Source: Isoetes taiwanensis
Lineage: Eukaryota; Streptophyta; Lycopodiopsida; Isoetales; Isoetaceae
Reading direction: 5' to 3'
Assembly: GCA_021234155.1 (NCBI GenBank)
Contig: JAJEKV010000031.1
Coordinates: 15,369,748-15,433,747, forward strand
Length of the DNA stretch: 64,000 nucleotides
The number at the start of each line of letters is the position of its first letter. Positions within the stretch are counted from its first letter, which is position 1. Below the pieces are notes generated by a model that was given only the letters and a program-made list of their open reading frames with translations, was not told the origin of the DNA and searched no databases. The position numbers were made by a program, and so were the translations under genes. Of this stretch, positions 55,391-64,000 are shown piece after piece.

Positions 55391-56729
55391 TTTCTTTAGC
55401 TCTACCGAAAGCAGCTGAATTTTCAATACCTGAATCCGATTTGCCCTATTTCAATGTGCCTATCGATTCTGGTTATTGAATTAGTTTTTGTTTTTTGCAG
55501 AGGCTTTTCATTCTCATTTATATTATTTATATTAAGCTAATTGAATGGTGTATTAAGCTATTTGTAACGTATCTGTAATTAAACAGGGCCAGAGTCTTGG
55601 CATCGCATCAAAAATCCTCCTTTGTAGCAAAAAGGCAGACTATTGTGGTGTTCTAGCCGATCACACATAAGGTATAAAAACGTTTTTACTCCTTCCAGCT
55701 TAAATCTTCCCTGTTAATATATGCATCTATATACATCGATTGCCCTTTGAAATCATGGATAAGACGTAAAGGCAGAGGAAGACTGTTTCTAATAAGCTGC
55801 ACTGATTAAATCGATAGTATAGCATTATGAATAAATTATTGGCATGCTATAAAAATGCTAAACAAATATGAAAATTGTCTCATTTCCTACTAGAAGATAG
55901 GGACTGCAAGCTGGAATACATTTGTAAGCTGGAATACTTTTTAAGGACTGTAAGCTGGAATACTAGAAGATAGGGACTGTAAAGCTGGAACCGTCTTTTA
56001 AGGAAAGCTATATATATGCATTCTAAGATTGTTTATAATACACTCAATAGTATAGCATTATGGATAAATTATAGGCATGCTATACAAATGTTAAACAAAT
56101 ATAAAAATTGTCTCATTTTGGCATAAACGTGGCATTATGCATGGATTAATCTACTTTACTAATTGTTTTGAACATGGTGTGGTTTTGGACACTACTAATT
56201 GTTTGTGTTGTTGATGCAGGGCATCAAATTCTATTTCGAGCCACACCTACCAAGTGAACTCAAGGTGGTTCACATTTAAACAAACATTTTGGTTAATTAA
56301 AGAAAAAAAATTCAACATTTCATCCCTATATTGACTCAAATGCATCATTTTAACAAAGTTTAACAACTTTTAACAAATGCATCACTTTAACATACTTAAA
56401 TGCATCATTTTGACAAAGTAGATGACATGCCAAACTTTAACTTAGAAGACAAAGCTAAGCAAAAACGTGGACTTAGAACATAAAGTGAAACAAATGTTAA
56501 CTTAGACACAAGTAAAATAAATAGATTGAAATATAGTCCAAACTCAATTGACTTGAAACCAAGTAATTAAAAAACATAAGTTTTTCAAAGTTGTTGGCCA
56601 AATAGTGTATTCAAGTATAAAGTTGTTGGCCAAATTTTTGCATAAATAGTGCATTTATGTTCCTTCACGTAAAACAAGGCACGTGCTTGCCAACATGAAA
56701 ATGGGTTGACTTAAAACATAATTTCCATA

Positions 56730-57168
56730 ATGCAGATGGTGGTGGTGAATGTGCCATGGGATTCCTACCCAAAACATGTTGCACAATTGTTTAGAGATGG
56801 ACATGCCTTCCCACTATTTGATGATGATTTTGAGGCATACTTTCAATACTTAGAAGAGGTGGAGGATTGGAAAAGCAAAATGCAAGATGCTGCAGAAAGT
56901 GTTGCATTGGGGAATGTTGGGATGCAAGTGAATATTAAAGGCTTTGCTTTGGGCTTTGAGAGTTTTTGGAGAGTGGTATGAAGTCATAGCGTTGCTTGGA
57001 GTTGAGATACGCCCGGAGGTCAAAGTGGAGCTAGATATTGAAAATTTTGCTAGACAAATGTATGCTAGCTTTCGTAAACGTGGCTTTGTGAGAGTCCATA
57101 AGTTTGTGGAGGTTATGGAAGCTACCTTATTTATGGAATACCTTATGCAACATGGGTTGGATATGTAG
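56730..57168 (+). pseudogene. Helitron-borne small protein a, frameshifted
   Basis: The frame MVVVNVPWDSYPKHVAQLFR begins just after a TGCAG that may be a splice acceptor. It runs to about 56965, then continues in another frame (FGEWYEVIALLGVEIRPEV, ending MEYLMQHGLDM). I do not recognise the family. Its order of residues resembles the frame at 58702 (MVxxxVPW...HVA, then GxWY, then a C-terminal KFVEVMEATLF-type helix). It sits directly upstream of the helicase. Confidence 0.45.
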
Positions 57169-57260
57169 TGCACCTCAATGCCTAACTTTAGGCATTCTTA
57201 AAATAAAAGACCACCTTATGGTTGCGTTTTGGGCAACCACGTGATGTTAGAAAAAGGATG

Positions 57261-58583
57261 GGTGTTTTTCGTTCAAGGTGCAGGCGGCTCGGGAAAGAGT
57301 TTTCTTTTTAACACCATGTTGTCTTATGTTCGTGCCAAAGGTATCATTGCACTGGCAGTTGCGTCTTCAGGAATTGCATCCACTTTATAGAAGGGTGGGC
57401 GCACTGCACATTCAAGGTTCAAGATACCGATAAACATAGATGAGACGTCAACTTGCAATATTCTAAAGCAGTCGGAGCTGGCAAAATTGATAAGAGCGAC
57501 TCACATGATTATATGGGATGAGGCCCCAATGATGCATAAATATGTTTATGAAGCACCGGATAGAACAACTGCGGACGCGGATGTCATGTGACAAATTGTT
57601 TGGGGACTCATTATTGTTTTGAAGGAGATTTTCGCCAGGCTTCCACCAGATTCCACGAGGAAAGCCCCAAATTGTGCATGCTTCCTTGAAATGCTCTTAC
57701 ATATGAGATCATGTCGAGGAACATAAGCTTGGTACATAAATATCGCGAGTAATGAACAATTATGGGAAGAGACGCGAAGAGCAAAAAAGGCGTTTGCAGA
57801 GTATCTTTTACGAGTTGGAGATAGACTTGAGACCATGTTTCCCAATATCGGATCGGACGTGATATGTCTTCCAAAAGAGATTTGTGTGAAATCGCAAGAC
57901 TTAAATGACTTGCTAGCCGTGACATTCCCTGATGTTTCAACGAATTATGGAAGTGTGTCCTATTAGCGTGCAAAAGGGTATACTTACGCCAATCGAATGA
58001 GGATGTAGATGAAGTAAACAAGGGGATGATGAGTGGTTGCCTCGCACCCTAACGATTATTACAAAGATCTTGTCGAGTTTAATGAGAATGACGCAGGGTC
58101 TATCCTATCAAATTTTTGAATGCACAAACTCCGAGTGGGATGCCTCCTCATCAATTAACTTTGAAGGTTGGCATGATTGTCATGTTATTGAGGTCTGTTT
58201 CTACACGTAAGGGACTCTACAATGGCACTCGCCTCAGTATACGTTCATTGGGAAGATATGCTATAGATGCCGAGATTGTCACTGGAAAGAATATTGGAAG
58301 CAGAGTGTTCATATTTAGAATACCTTTGGTGCCCAATAATGCAGAACTCCCATTTCAGTTTGAGCGCATAAAATTTCCATTGCGTCCAGCTTTTGGTATG
58401 ACAATCAACAAGTCCCAAGGCCAAACAATGAAAATGGTTGGTTTGTATTTGCCAAATCCAGTATTCAGTCACGGACAACTCTATGTGGCACTCTCGAGAG
58501 CTCAAGGAATCCAAGACATAAAGGTACTCATTCTATCGAAGGATGGAGATGCAACAAATATTGTATACAAAGAACTCCTCTAA
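57261..58583 (+). pseudogene. Helitron PIF1-type helicase, 5'-truncated, broken
   Basis: Helitron helicases unwind DNA during rolling-circle transposition. The Walker A motif FVQGAGGSGKSFLFNTML is at 57268-57320. Then come ALAVASSGIAS, TAHSRFKIPINIDE and the Walker B IIWDEAPMMHK (near 57512). After several stops and frame changes (for example TAG within STL*KGG near 57390) the C-terminal part 58116-58583 is intact: NAQTPSGMPPHQLTLKVG, MTINKSQGQTMKMVG (motif V) and LYVALSRAQG (motif VI). The Rep nuclease domain and the helicase N-terminus are missing. Confidence 0.9.
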
Positions 58584-58701
58584 GTGTGAGTCTAATACTT
58601 AAAAATCACAACTTTTAATTTCTCTTGGTTCTCATTGATATCTTCTATTTTCTTTCTTCCTTTTATTTTTATCTTACTTCCTTACATCTTCATCCATGTA
58701 G

Positions 58702-59037
58702 ATGGTGCGTATTTTGGTCCCGTGGTATGTCTTCGGTCACCATGTCGCCAAATGCCTAAAGGGTGACAGGAGCTACCACATCTCACGTGTTACTTATGTC
58801 ATATGCGCTCTTGGATCATGGTATGACTGGGAACGAAAATACCATACTCATGTACGTGAGGTATCAAGCGTGGAAATTGAGGAGCTCATTGCAAAGCTCA
58901 AAGAAATATTTAGCACTGACGAGGTTGTCAAGTTGGAGCGCTTTATCCAACTAATTGATGACTTCCTGTTTGCTCAAGTTTACCCGAGGGAACGTTGTTT
59001 ACGCGGATGTGCTATGAGAGAGGTAGGTGGAGGATAG
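58702..59037 (+). CDS. Helitron-borne small protein b, unknown, 111 residues
   Basis: Frame MVRILVPWYVFGHHVAKCLK...GSWYDWERKYH, with a helical C-terminus VKLERFIQLIDDFLF. It resembles protein a (56730) in the N-terminal VPW...HVA motif, the GxWY motif and the C-terminal helix. A possible acceptor TAG lies directly before the ATG. Continuous and open, about 120 bases downstream of the helicase end. It could be a captured gene or an accessory protein of this Helitron lineage. No RPA-like OB-fold motif is evident. Confidence 0.4.
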   Translation: MVRILVPWYVFGHHVAKCLKGDRSYHISRVTYVICALGSWYDWERKYHTHVREVSSVEIEELIAKLKEIFSTDEVVKLERFIQLIDDFLFAQVYPRERCLRGCAMREVGGG

Positions 59038-59796
59038 AGTACATGTATCTATTTATTGGATAATGTAGTGCTTTGACTAACCTTCGATTGTTTATCCTTT
59101 TTTTATCAGATGAGAAACGACACCGCAGCACCGGGCGAATTGGTGTTTTGGTAGCAAAAGAACTCACTTGCATTGGAATATGTAATGGAACACTTTTTAG
59201 GGTCTACAAATCATTTCTTCCCGATGCGGTATCTGATTCCGTTATATGAGCCTACCTTTGGGATGAGTTATCTCATATGCTTGATAGTCGTGAGACATCG
59301 TGGACAGTTTGAATCAATGACTCGCCTGTACATTTCACTTTTACCTCGGCTAAGATGTTATCTGTCGGAGAAGTGAAGATATCACGGGAGCATCCAATGA
59401 AGTACAACATTAAACCCTTGGTGATGTGGAGATGTATATTTAGAGTTCCATCGTGAACTAAAACATCAATGAGTCAGGACAACATTTTGTGTTTTATATA
59501 TTTTTGTACTTATTTCTTATTGATGTACTTAACTACTTCTAAGAGTGACATTTTCAACATCAATTTTGGATTTCTCTTTCCAGATTTTTTGCCTTCAGAG
59601 GTAGATTTAACTATCTCCTACATTCCTTATGAAGCATTGTTTTCTCTATTGAAATCCATGAACGCAAATGCTACTGGCATTATACTATTTCAATAACAAA
59701 AATAATTACAAAAGCAAATAACGTAAAATTTCACATATAGACGTTTGAGGCACATATTTAATAGGGGGTTAAAGGCCAAAGATAAGCACATGTCCA

Positions 59797-59826
59797 GCCC
59801 GGCAATGCCGGGCACCCGTTTACTAG
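59797..59826 (+). other. Helitron 3' terminus: hairpin and CTAG
   Basis: Perfect 7-bp GC-rich stem (59797-59803 with 59807-59813), loop AAT, then ACCCGTTTA and CTAG. The next unit begins immediately with TC. Confidence 0.92.
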
Positions 59827-62687
59827 TCTACTTATTTAAAATATTTCTGGGGGTTCTTGGTAACGCCGATGTGCCCTTTTCCGGTGTTACATTTGGAACC
59901 CAAAAACACGTTTTCAGGCCAAACCCTGTTTTTCCGGCTATGTTTCTCCATTGCCTTCTATTCATACCAAATTTTCCTAACGCAACAGCTAATTTCTCGG
60001 GGCAGGTAGATCTCGATTTTATGATGGCCGGCTCAGTTGAATGCAAACGGCCTGTTTAGTTAGGGTTTTTGGTAGAAAAGAAGAGGGTGTCTACATTCAG
60101 CAATCGAGTTGGAGAGGTTTGCATTCCGCAGGGAGCTTAAGGCAAAGTTTTTGCATTCGGCAGGGAGCTTGGAGCAAAGATTTTGCAGGGAGCTTGGAAC
60201 AAAGTTTTTGCATTCGGCAGGCAGCTTGGAGCAAAGTTTTTGCATTCGACAGGTTCTTGCTTTAGTTTTTCATTTTCTTTATTCTAAACTTTGTCTTCTC
60301 TCGATTCTGTAATCCGACCCTATTCTACCTCTGTTTTCAGAGGGATAATATCAGATTCTGTGCCAGGGAGCCACTTTAAAAGCGTCAAGCATTTTAACAA
60401 CGGTTTTCATCGAGTTTCTACAGGGCCTTGAGCAAGTTTCTTCATCGAGTTTTTGTTTAAACCACAGGTTAGGTCGCTCCCAAAACTTCCCTATATTTCG
60501 ATTTTGCTTCTGTTCCTTTTGAAAACAATTCGTTGGTGCTCTTCTGAGAAAAATTGTGAAGAAAGAAACCCATGGCCGATTACAGATCTGCCCTGTTTCA
60601 AAGAAAAAAGACCCACAAATTTGCCGTTTCAAAGAAAAAAAACCCACAGATTTGCCCTGTTTCAAAGAACAAAGACCCATGGCCGCCATGTTTTGATGGA
60701 AAAAAACCCATTGATCTTACAGGCAGCAGCTTATGCCGGCGAATCAAGGGGCAGAATTTGTGCCTTAGCAAGCAAATTTCTCTAGTAAGACAGCAAATTT
60801 CTCTAGTAAGAATTCTAGATTTTGTTCATACATAGTTTAGCATTCCAACCCAGTCTCTGAAGTAGTGGAGTTCTTCGAAGCTGTTTGTTTCTTCCATTCT
60901 TACCTGTTGCCAAGATCCCGCCATTGTTTTCCTTCTCCGACCCTGCAGCATGCTGAAGCCAGCCCTGTTGCGAATATCTACACAAAGAAATGAAATGAAA
61001 CTCTGCAAAACGATTACCTCAAGAGCTTCTCTACATCTTTCTTGGCTATGAGGTTGGCTTCAGTGGTGCATTTTGGAGGCGAGTATCAGTCTGGAGGAGC
61101 TACAAAAAGCTTCAATCCGATGTGTAATCGTTGCTTAATCCAAGAAATTTTATCTAACATCTGGACTGTAGCCAGAGTGTCATATTTGAACCTAAATCCG
61201 TCGGATTTTTGCAGAAAAAACCAAGACAGTAGCAGATATAGCCGCCTTTAATGTGGTAAGCTTGAGGTCCTGCACTTTAGAAAGAGGATTTTGTAATTTT
61301 TTTGTGGGAGATATATGGCGGAGGCAATGGATGCAAATGGCAATCGCGAGCTTCGGAAAAATGAGTATCCGGCTAGGAATGGTGAGTCTGATTCACCCAA
61401 GTATTTGTTTACTCAGGAAGAAAAGATAAACAATCTAACACAGTTGAATGATACTTTAGTGAAAGAGGTCAGTTGTTTGAGGTCTTGATTTCTTTAGCTC
61501 TACCGAAAGCAGCTAGATTTCCAATACCTGAATCCGATTTGCCCTGTTTCAATGTGCCTATCGATTCTGGTTATTGAATTAGTTTTTGTTTTTTGCAGAG
61601 GCTTTTCATTCTCATTTATATTATTTATATTAAGCTAATTGAATGGTGTATTAAGCTATTTGTTACGTATCTGTAATTAAACAGGGCCAGAGTCTTGGCA
61701 TCGCATCAAAAATCCTCCTTTATAGCAAAAAGGCAGACTATTGTGGTGTTCTTGCCGATCACACATAAGGTATCAAAACGTTTTTACTCCTTCCAGCTTA
61801 AATCTTCCCTGTTAATATATGCATCTATATACATCGATTGCCCTTTGAAATCATGGATAAGACGTAAAGGCAAAGGAAGACTGTTTCTAATAAGCTGCAC
61901 TGATTAAATCGGCATTATGAATAAATTATTGGCATGCTATAAAAATGTTAAACAAATATGAAAATTGTCTCATTTCCTACTAGAAGATAGGGACTGCAAG
62001 CTGGAATACATTTGTAAGCTGGAATACTTTTTAAGGACTGTAAGCTGGAATACTAGAAGATAGGGACTGTAAGCTGGAACCTTTTTTTAAGGAAAACTAT
62101 ATATATGCATTCTAAGATTGTTTATAATACACTCAATAGTATAGCATTATGGATAAATTATAGGCATGCTATACAAATGTTAAACAAATATAAAAATTGT
62201 CTCATTTTGGCATAAACGTGGCATTATGCATGGATTAATCTACTTTACTAATTGTTTTGAACATGGTGTGGTTTTGGACACTACTAATTGTTTGTGTTGT
62301 TGATGTAGGGCATCAAATTCTATTTCGAGCCACACCTACCAAGTGAACTCAAGGTGGTTCACATTTAAACAAACATTTTGGTTAATTAAAGAAAAAAAAA
62401 TCAACATTTCATCCCTATATTGACTCAAATGCATCATTTTAACAAAGTTTAACAACTTTTAACAAATGCATCACTTTAACATACTTAAATGCATCATTTT
62501 GACAAAGTAGATGACATGCCAAACTTTAACTTAGAAGACAAAGCTAAGCAAAAACGTGGACTTAGAACATAAAGTGAAACAAATGTTAACTTAGACACAA
62601 GTAAAATAAATAGATTGAAATATGACTTGAAACCAAGTAATTAAAAAACATAAGTTTTTCAAAGTTGTTGGCCAAATAGTGTATTCA
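59827..62687 (+). mobile_element. second Helitron unit in tandem, 3'-truncated
   Basis: Starts TCTACTTATTTAAAAT exactly at the CTAG of the preceding unit. It matches 53758 to about 56614 with scattered substitutions and small indels (for example 15 bases missing near 62624). The homology stops after GTGTATTCAA, so helicase and 3' terminus are absent. Confidence 0.88.
61315..61488 (+). CDS. second copy of the possible captured exon
   Basis: Same 57-residue frame as at 55217 with several replacements (for example NRELRK for DHELRE). The GAG|GTCAGT donor, the downstream acceptor and the stop are all kept. Confidence 0.45.
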   Translation: MAEAMDANGNRELRKNEYPARNGESDSPKYLFTQEEKINNLTQLNDTLVKEVSCLRS

Positions 62688-62688
62688 A

Positions 62689-62728
62689 TTCTAGAACTAC
62701 TACGGAAAAACACAGACAAGACTGCTGA
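62689..62728 (+). repeat. 40-base dispersed repeat, left copy
   Basis: The 40 bases from TTCTAGAACTACTACGG to GACTGCTGA recur exactly at 63452-63491. The left copy begins where the second Helitron breaks off. Confidence 0.92.
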
Positions 62729-62794
62729 CTGCTCATGGGCATCTCTTTGATAACCAAAACAAGTACATACTGGTAGCAAGCTAGTGAAACCATT

Positions 62795-62875
62795 ATGGCC
62801 GGGATTAAAAAACCTCGCCCTTTCGGGTTTTCGAGGAAAAACCCTGACAATAATGATATCACTAACCAATGCTAG
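62795..62875 (-). mobile_element. LINE 3' untranslated remnant
   Basis: GGGATTAAAAAACCT, then CGGGTTTTCGAGGAAAAACC, corresponds to the 3' region of the TATTC-tailed LINE at 13331-13375 in the same orientation. Only this non-coding piece remains. Confidence 0.6.
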
Positions 62876-63077
62876 GTCCAAAACATAATAGATCTTGTAC
62901 CCTCATGCTGACCAGCCTTATTGGGTGAAAATACATCACAGCAATGAAGTTGTCAAAGACGAACGTGTTTGAATTATCTTCTCCATTGATCTTCATCTTG
63001 TGCTTCGAATCCAAAGCTCTCTTCCAAACAGCCACGCTAAACCCTGCATACACAAGAAAGACGAACCAAAAGCCACC

Positions 63078-63225
63078 AAGGCCATCCAGGCACGAAGGCC
63101 TCCAACCAGGCACTAAGGCCTCCAACCAGGCACAAAAGCCTCAACCAGGCACATAGGCCTCAACCAGGCACAAAGGCCCCAACCAGGCACTAGGCCTCCA
63201 ACTAGGCACAAGGCCTCCAACAAAG
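63078..63225 (+). repeat. minisatellite, AGGCCTCCAACCAGGCACAA type
   Basis: About eight imperfect units of 17-20 bases around the core GGCCTCCAACCAGGCAC. Its translations give low-complexity peptides and are not genes. Confidence 0.92.
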
Positions 63226-63397
63226 TGTTAGTTTACAAACAAGTTATATAAGAAGAAAAGGGTGGGGGGGTGGGCCAAAGCGTACGAAGGAGAAAGGAGA
63301 GATGCGAATGAGAGCTGATAAGGAAGCAAGGAACGAAAAAGAGCTTAAATAAGGTGCTAGAAGGGGCAAGAACCAAAACTAACTGCTAACTACCTTC

Positions 63398-63463
63398 GTA
63401 GTTCTAGAACCTTGTTTTCCTTCTATTCGGTGAAACGAAGGAAAACATCATTTCTAGAACTAC
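63398..63463. repeat. nested inverted repeat
   Basis: Outer arms GTAGTTCTAGAA (63398-63409) and TTCTAGAACTAC (63452-63463) are perfect. Inner arms GTTTTCCTTC (63414-63423) and GAAGGAAAAC (63437-63446) are also perfect, with a 13-base loop. The right outer arm is the start of the 40-base dispersed repeat. Confidence 0.85.
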
Positions 63464-63491
63464 TACGGAAAAACACAGACAAGACTGCTGA

Positions 63492-64000
63492 AGAAGAGGC
63501 AGAACAAAACAACGTAAAAAGCTTGACGAAGAATAATAAAAACTAAAAGTTTGTTCGTAAGCATTGAAAACTGGGTAGGAAATAACAACTTCCCATAGAA
63601 GATATCGGGTGGAAATAAAGAACTTCCCATAGAAGGTCAATCTCCAAGAGCAATAAAGATCCTGAATACATGTCTTGAATACATGGCGAATAACAAGAAC
63701 AAATGGTATAGCAAAACAAGGCCGAAAAAATCATCCATGGTAAAGGTTGGGGTTATAGATGGGAGGCCCAAAGGATACGGAAAAGCACAGTTCGGCATAT
63801 CAAGCAAGCCTACATAGCCATAGAACAACAACTGAACCAACATCATTTAGATAACCAACCATAGCAATATAACGTTAGGAAGGTCTCATCTAGTCAATCA
63901 TCACATCGAATTTGAGCATATAGCAGACAATAGATAGCAATTAAATAATACCCTATTAACATGACATCTACTATCGGACTACAGGAACAACAAGCATTAG
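63492..64000. other. no gene recognised
   Basis: AT-rich sequence with short frames only. A short internal repeat ACTTCCCATAGAAG occurs twice (63589 and 63622). Confidence 0.4.

Larger units (their letters stand above)
53758..59826 (+). mobile_element. Helitron with PIF1-like helicase and possible captured exons
   Basis: The 5' end is TCTACTTATTTAAAAT. The 3' end has a 7-bp stem (GCCCGGC-AAT-GCCGGGC, 59797-59813), nine bases, then CTAG. This is the classic Helitron terminus and CTAG|T target. Inside are tandem leader repeats, a possible captured coding exon (55217-55369), helicase sequence (57261-58583) and two related small frames (56730-57168, 58702-59037). No Rep (HUH nuclease) domain was found, so the unit cannot transpose by itself. 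The first 2.9 kb are repeated downstream. Confidence 0.85.

Noticed and set aside
63060-63230. CRISPR-like spaced repeats
   Set aside because: Units are contiguous and imperfect with no unique spacers; it is a minisatellite in a plant genome.

Overview
This window looks like nuclear DNA of a land plant. The evidence is plant-type Ty3/gypsy chromoviruses and Ty1/copia elements primed by initiator tRNA-Met, a PLS-class pentatricopeptide-repeat (PPR) gene, the remains of a SAC51-type bHLH gene, and Helitrons with a PIF1-like helicase. The PPR style and the dense, nested, decaying transposons would suit a fern or other seed-free vascular plant. That is an impression, not a demonstration. Nothing here is bacterial, and I see no operons, CRISPR arrays, rRNA or convincing tRNA genes.

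Layout. (1) 1-9993: a frameshifted Ty3/gypsy element on + (zinc knuckle, protease, RT, RNase H, integrase, chromodomain). Its 3' LTR is split by a young Ty1/copia element (3873-7426, target duplication caatc/taatc) that has no integrase domain. Beyond it a second gypsy LTR of related sequence lies on the opposite strand, producing an inverted repeat (8526-8869 / 9037-9380). (2) 10-23 kb: eroded retroelements. These include several minus-strand and one plus-strand copy of one LINE family with a TATTC-type 3' tail, gypsy RNase H/integrase remnants, a tRNA-like SINE candidate, and one small possibly genic open frame (11301-11837). (3) 24007-25737, minus: a PPR gene with one in-frame TGA. (4) 27633-28330, plus: a SAC51-like bHLH 5' part with stops and a frame change. 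(5) 28568-53171: a 24.6-kb nest. Element A is a minus-strand Ty3/gypsy element with a perfect GCTAA target duplication and 1.6-kb LTRs. Its 3' LTR carries a 5'-truncated L1 with its own 16-bp target duplication. Between A's leader and its gag sits the related minus-strand element B (37001 to about 49361). (6) 53673-62687: head-to-tail Helitrons: an 85-bp miniature unit, a 6.07-kb unit with helicase and possible captured exons, and the first 2.9 kb of a third unit. (7) 62.7-64 kb: a LINE remnant, a GGCCT minisatellite and nested hairpins.

The most unusual signals are two. First, an array of five 64-nt nested hairpins in the untranslated leader of element A (49959-51359). The two unit types differ by paired substitutions that keep the inner stem complementary, which argues for a structured RNA or DNA element. 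Second, the tandem Helitron array has exact CTAG|TC junctions, and its helicase lies between two apparently paralogous small open frames. Elements A and B also have LTR pairs about 95-97% identical by eye around badly decayed coding regions, as expected of non-autonomous elements mobilised in trans.

All homology calls come from reading translations and motifs by eye; no database was searched.
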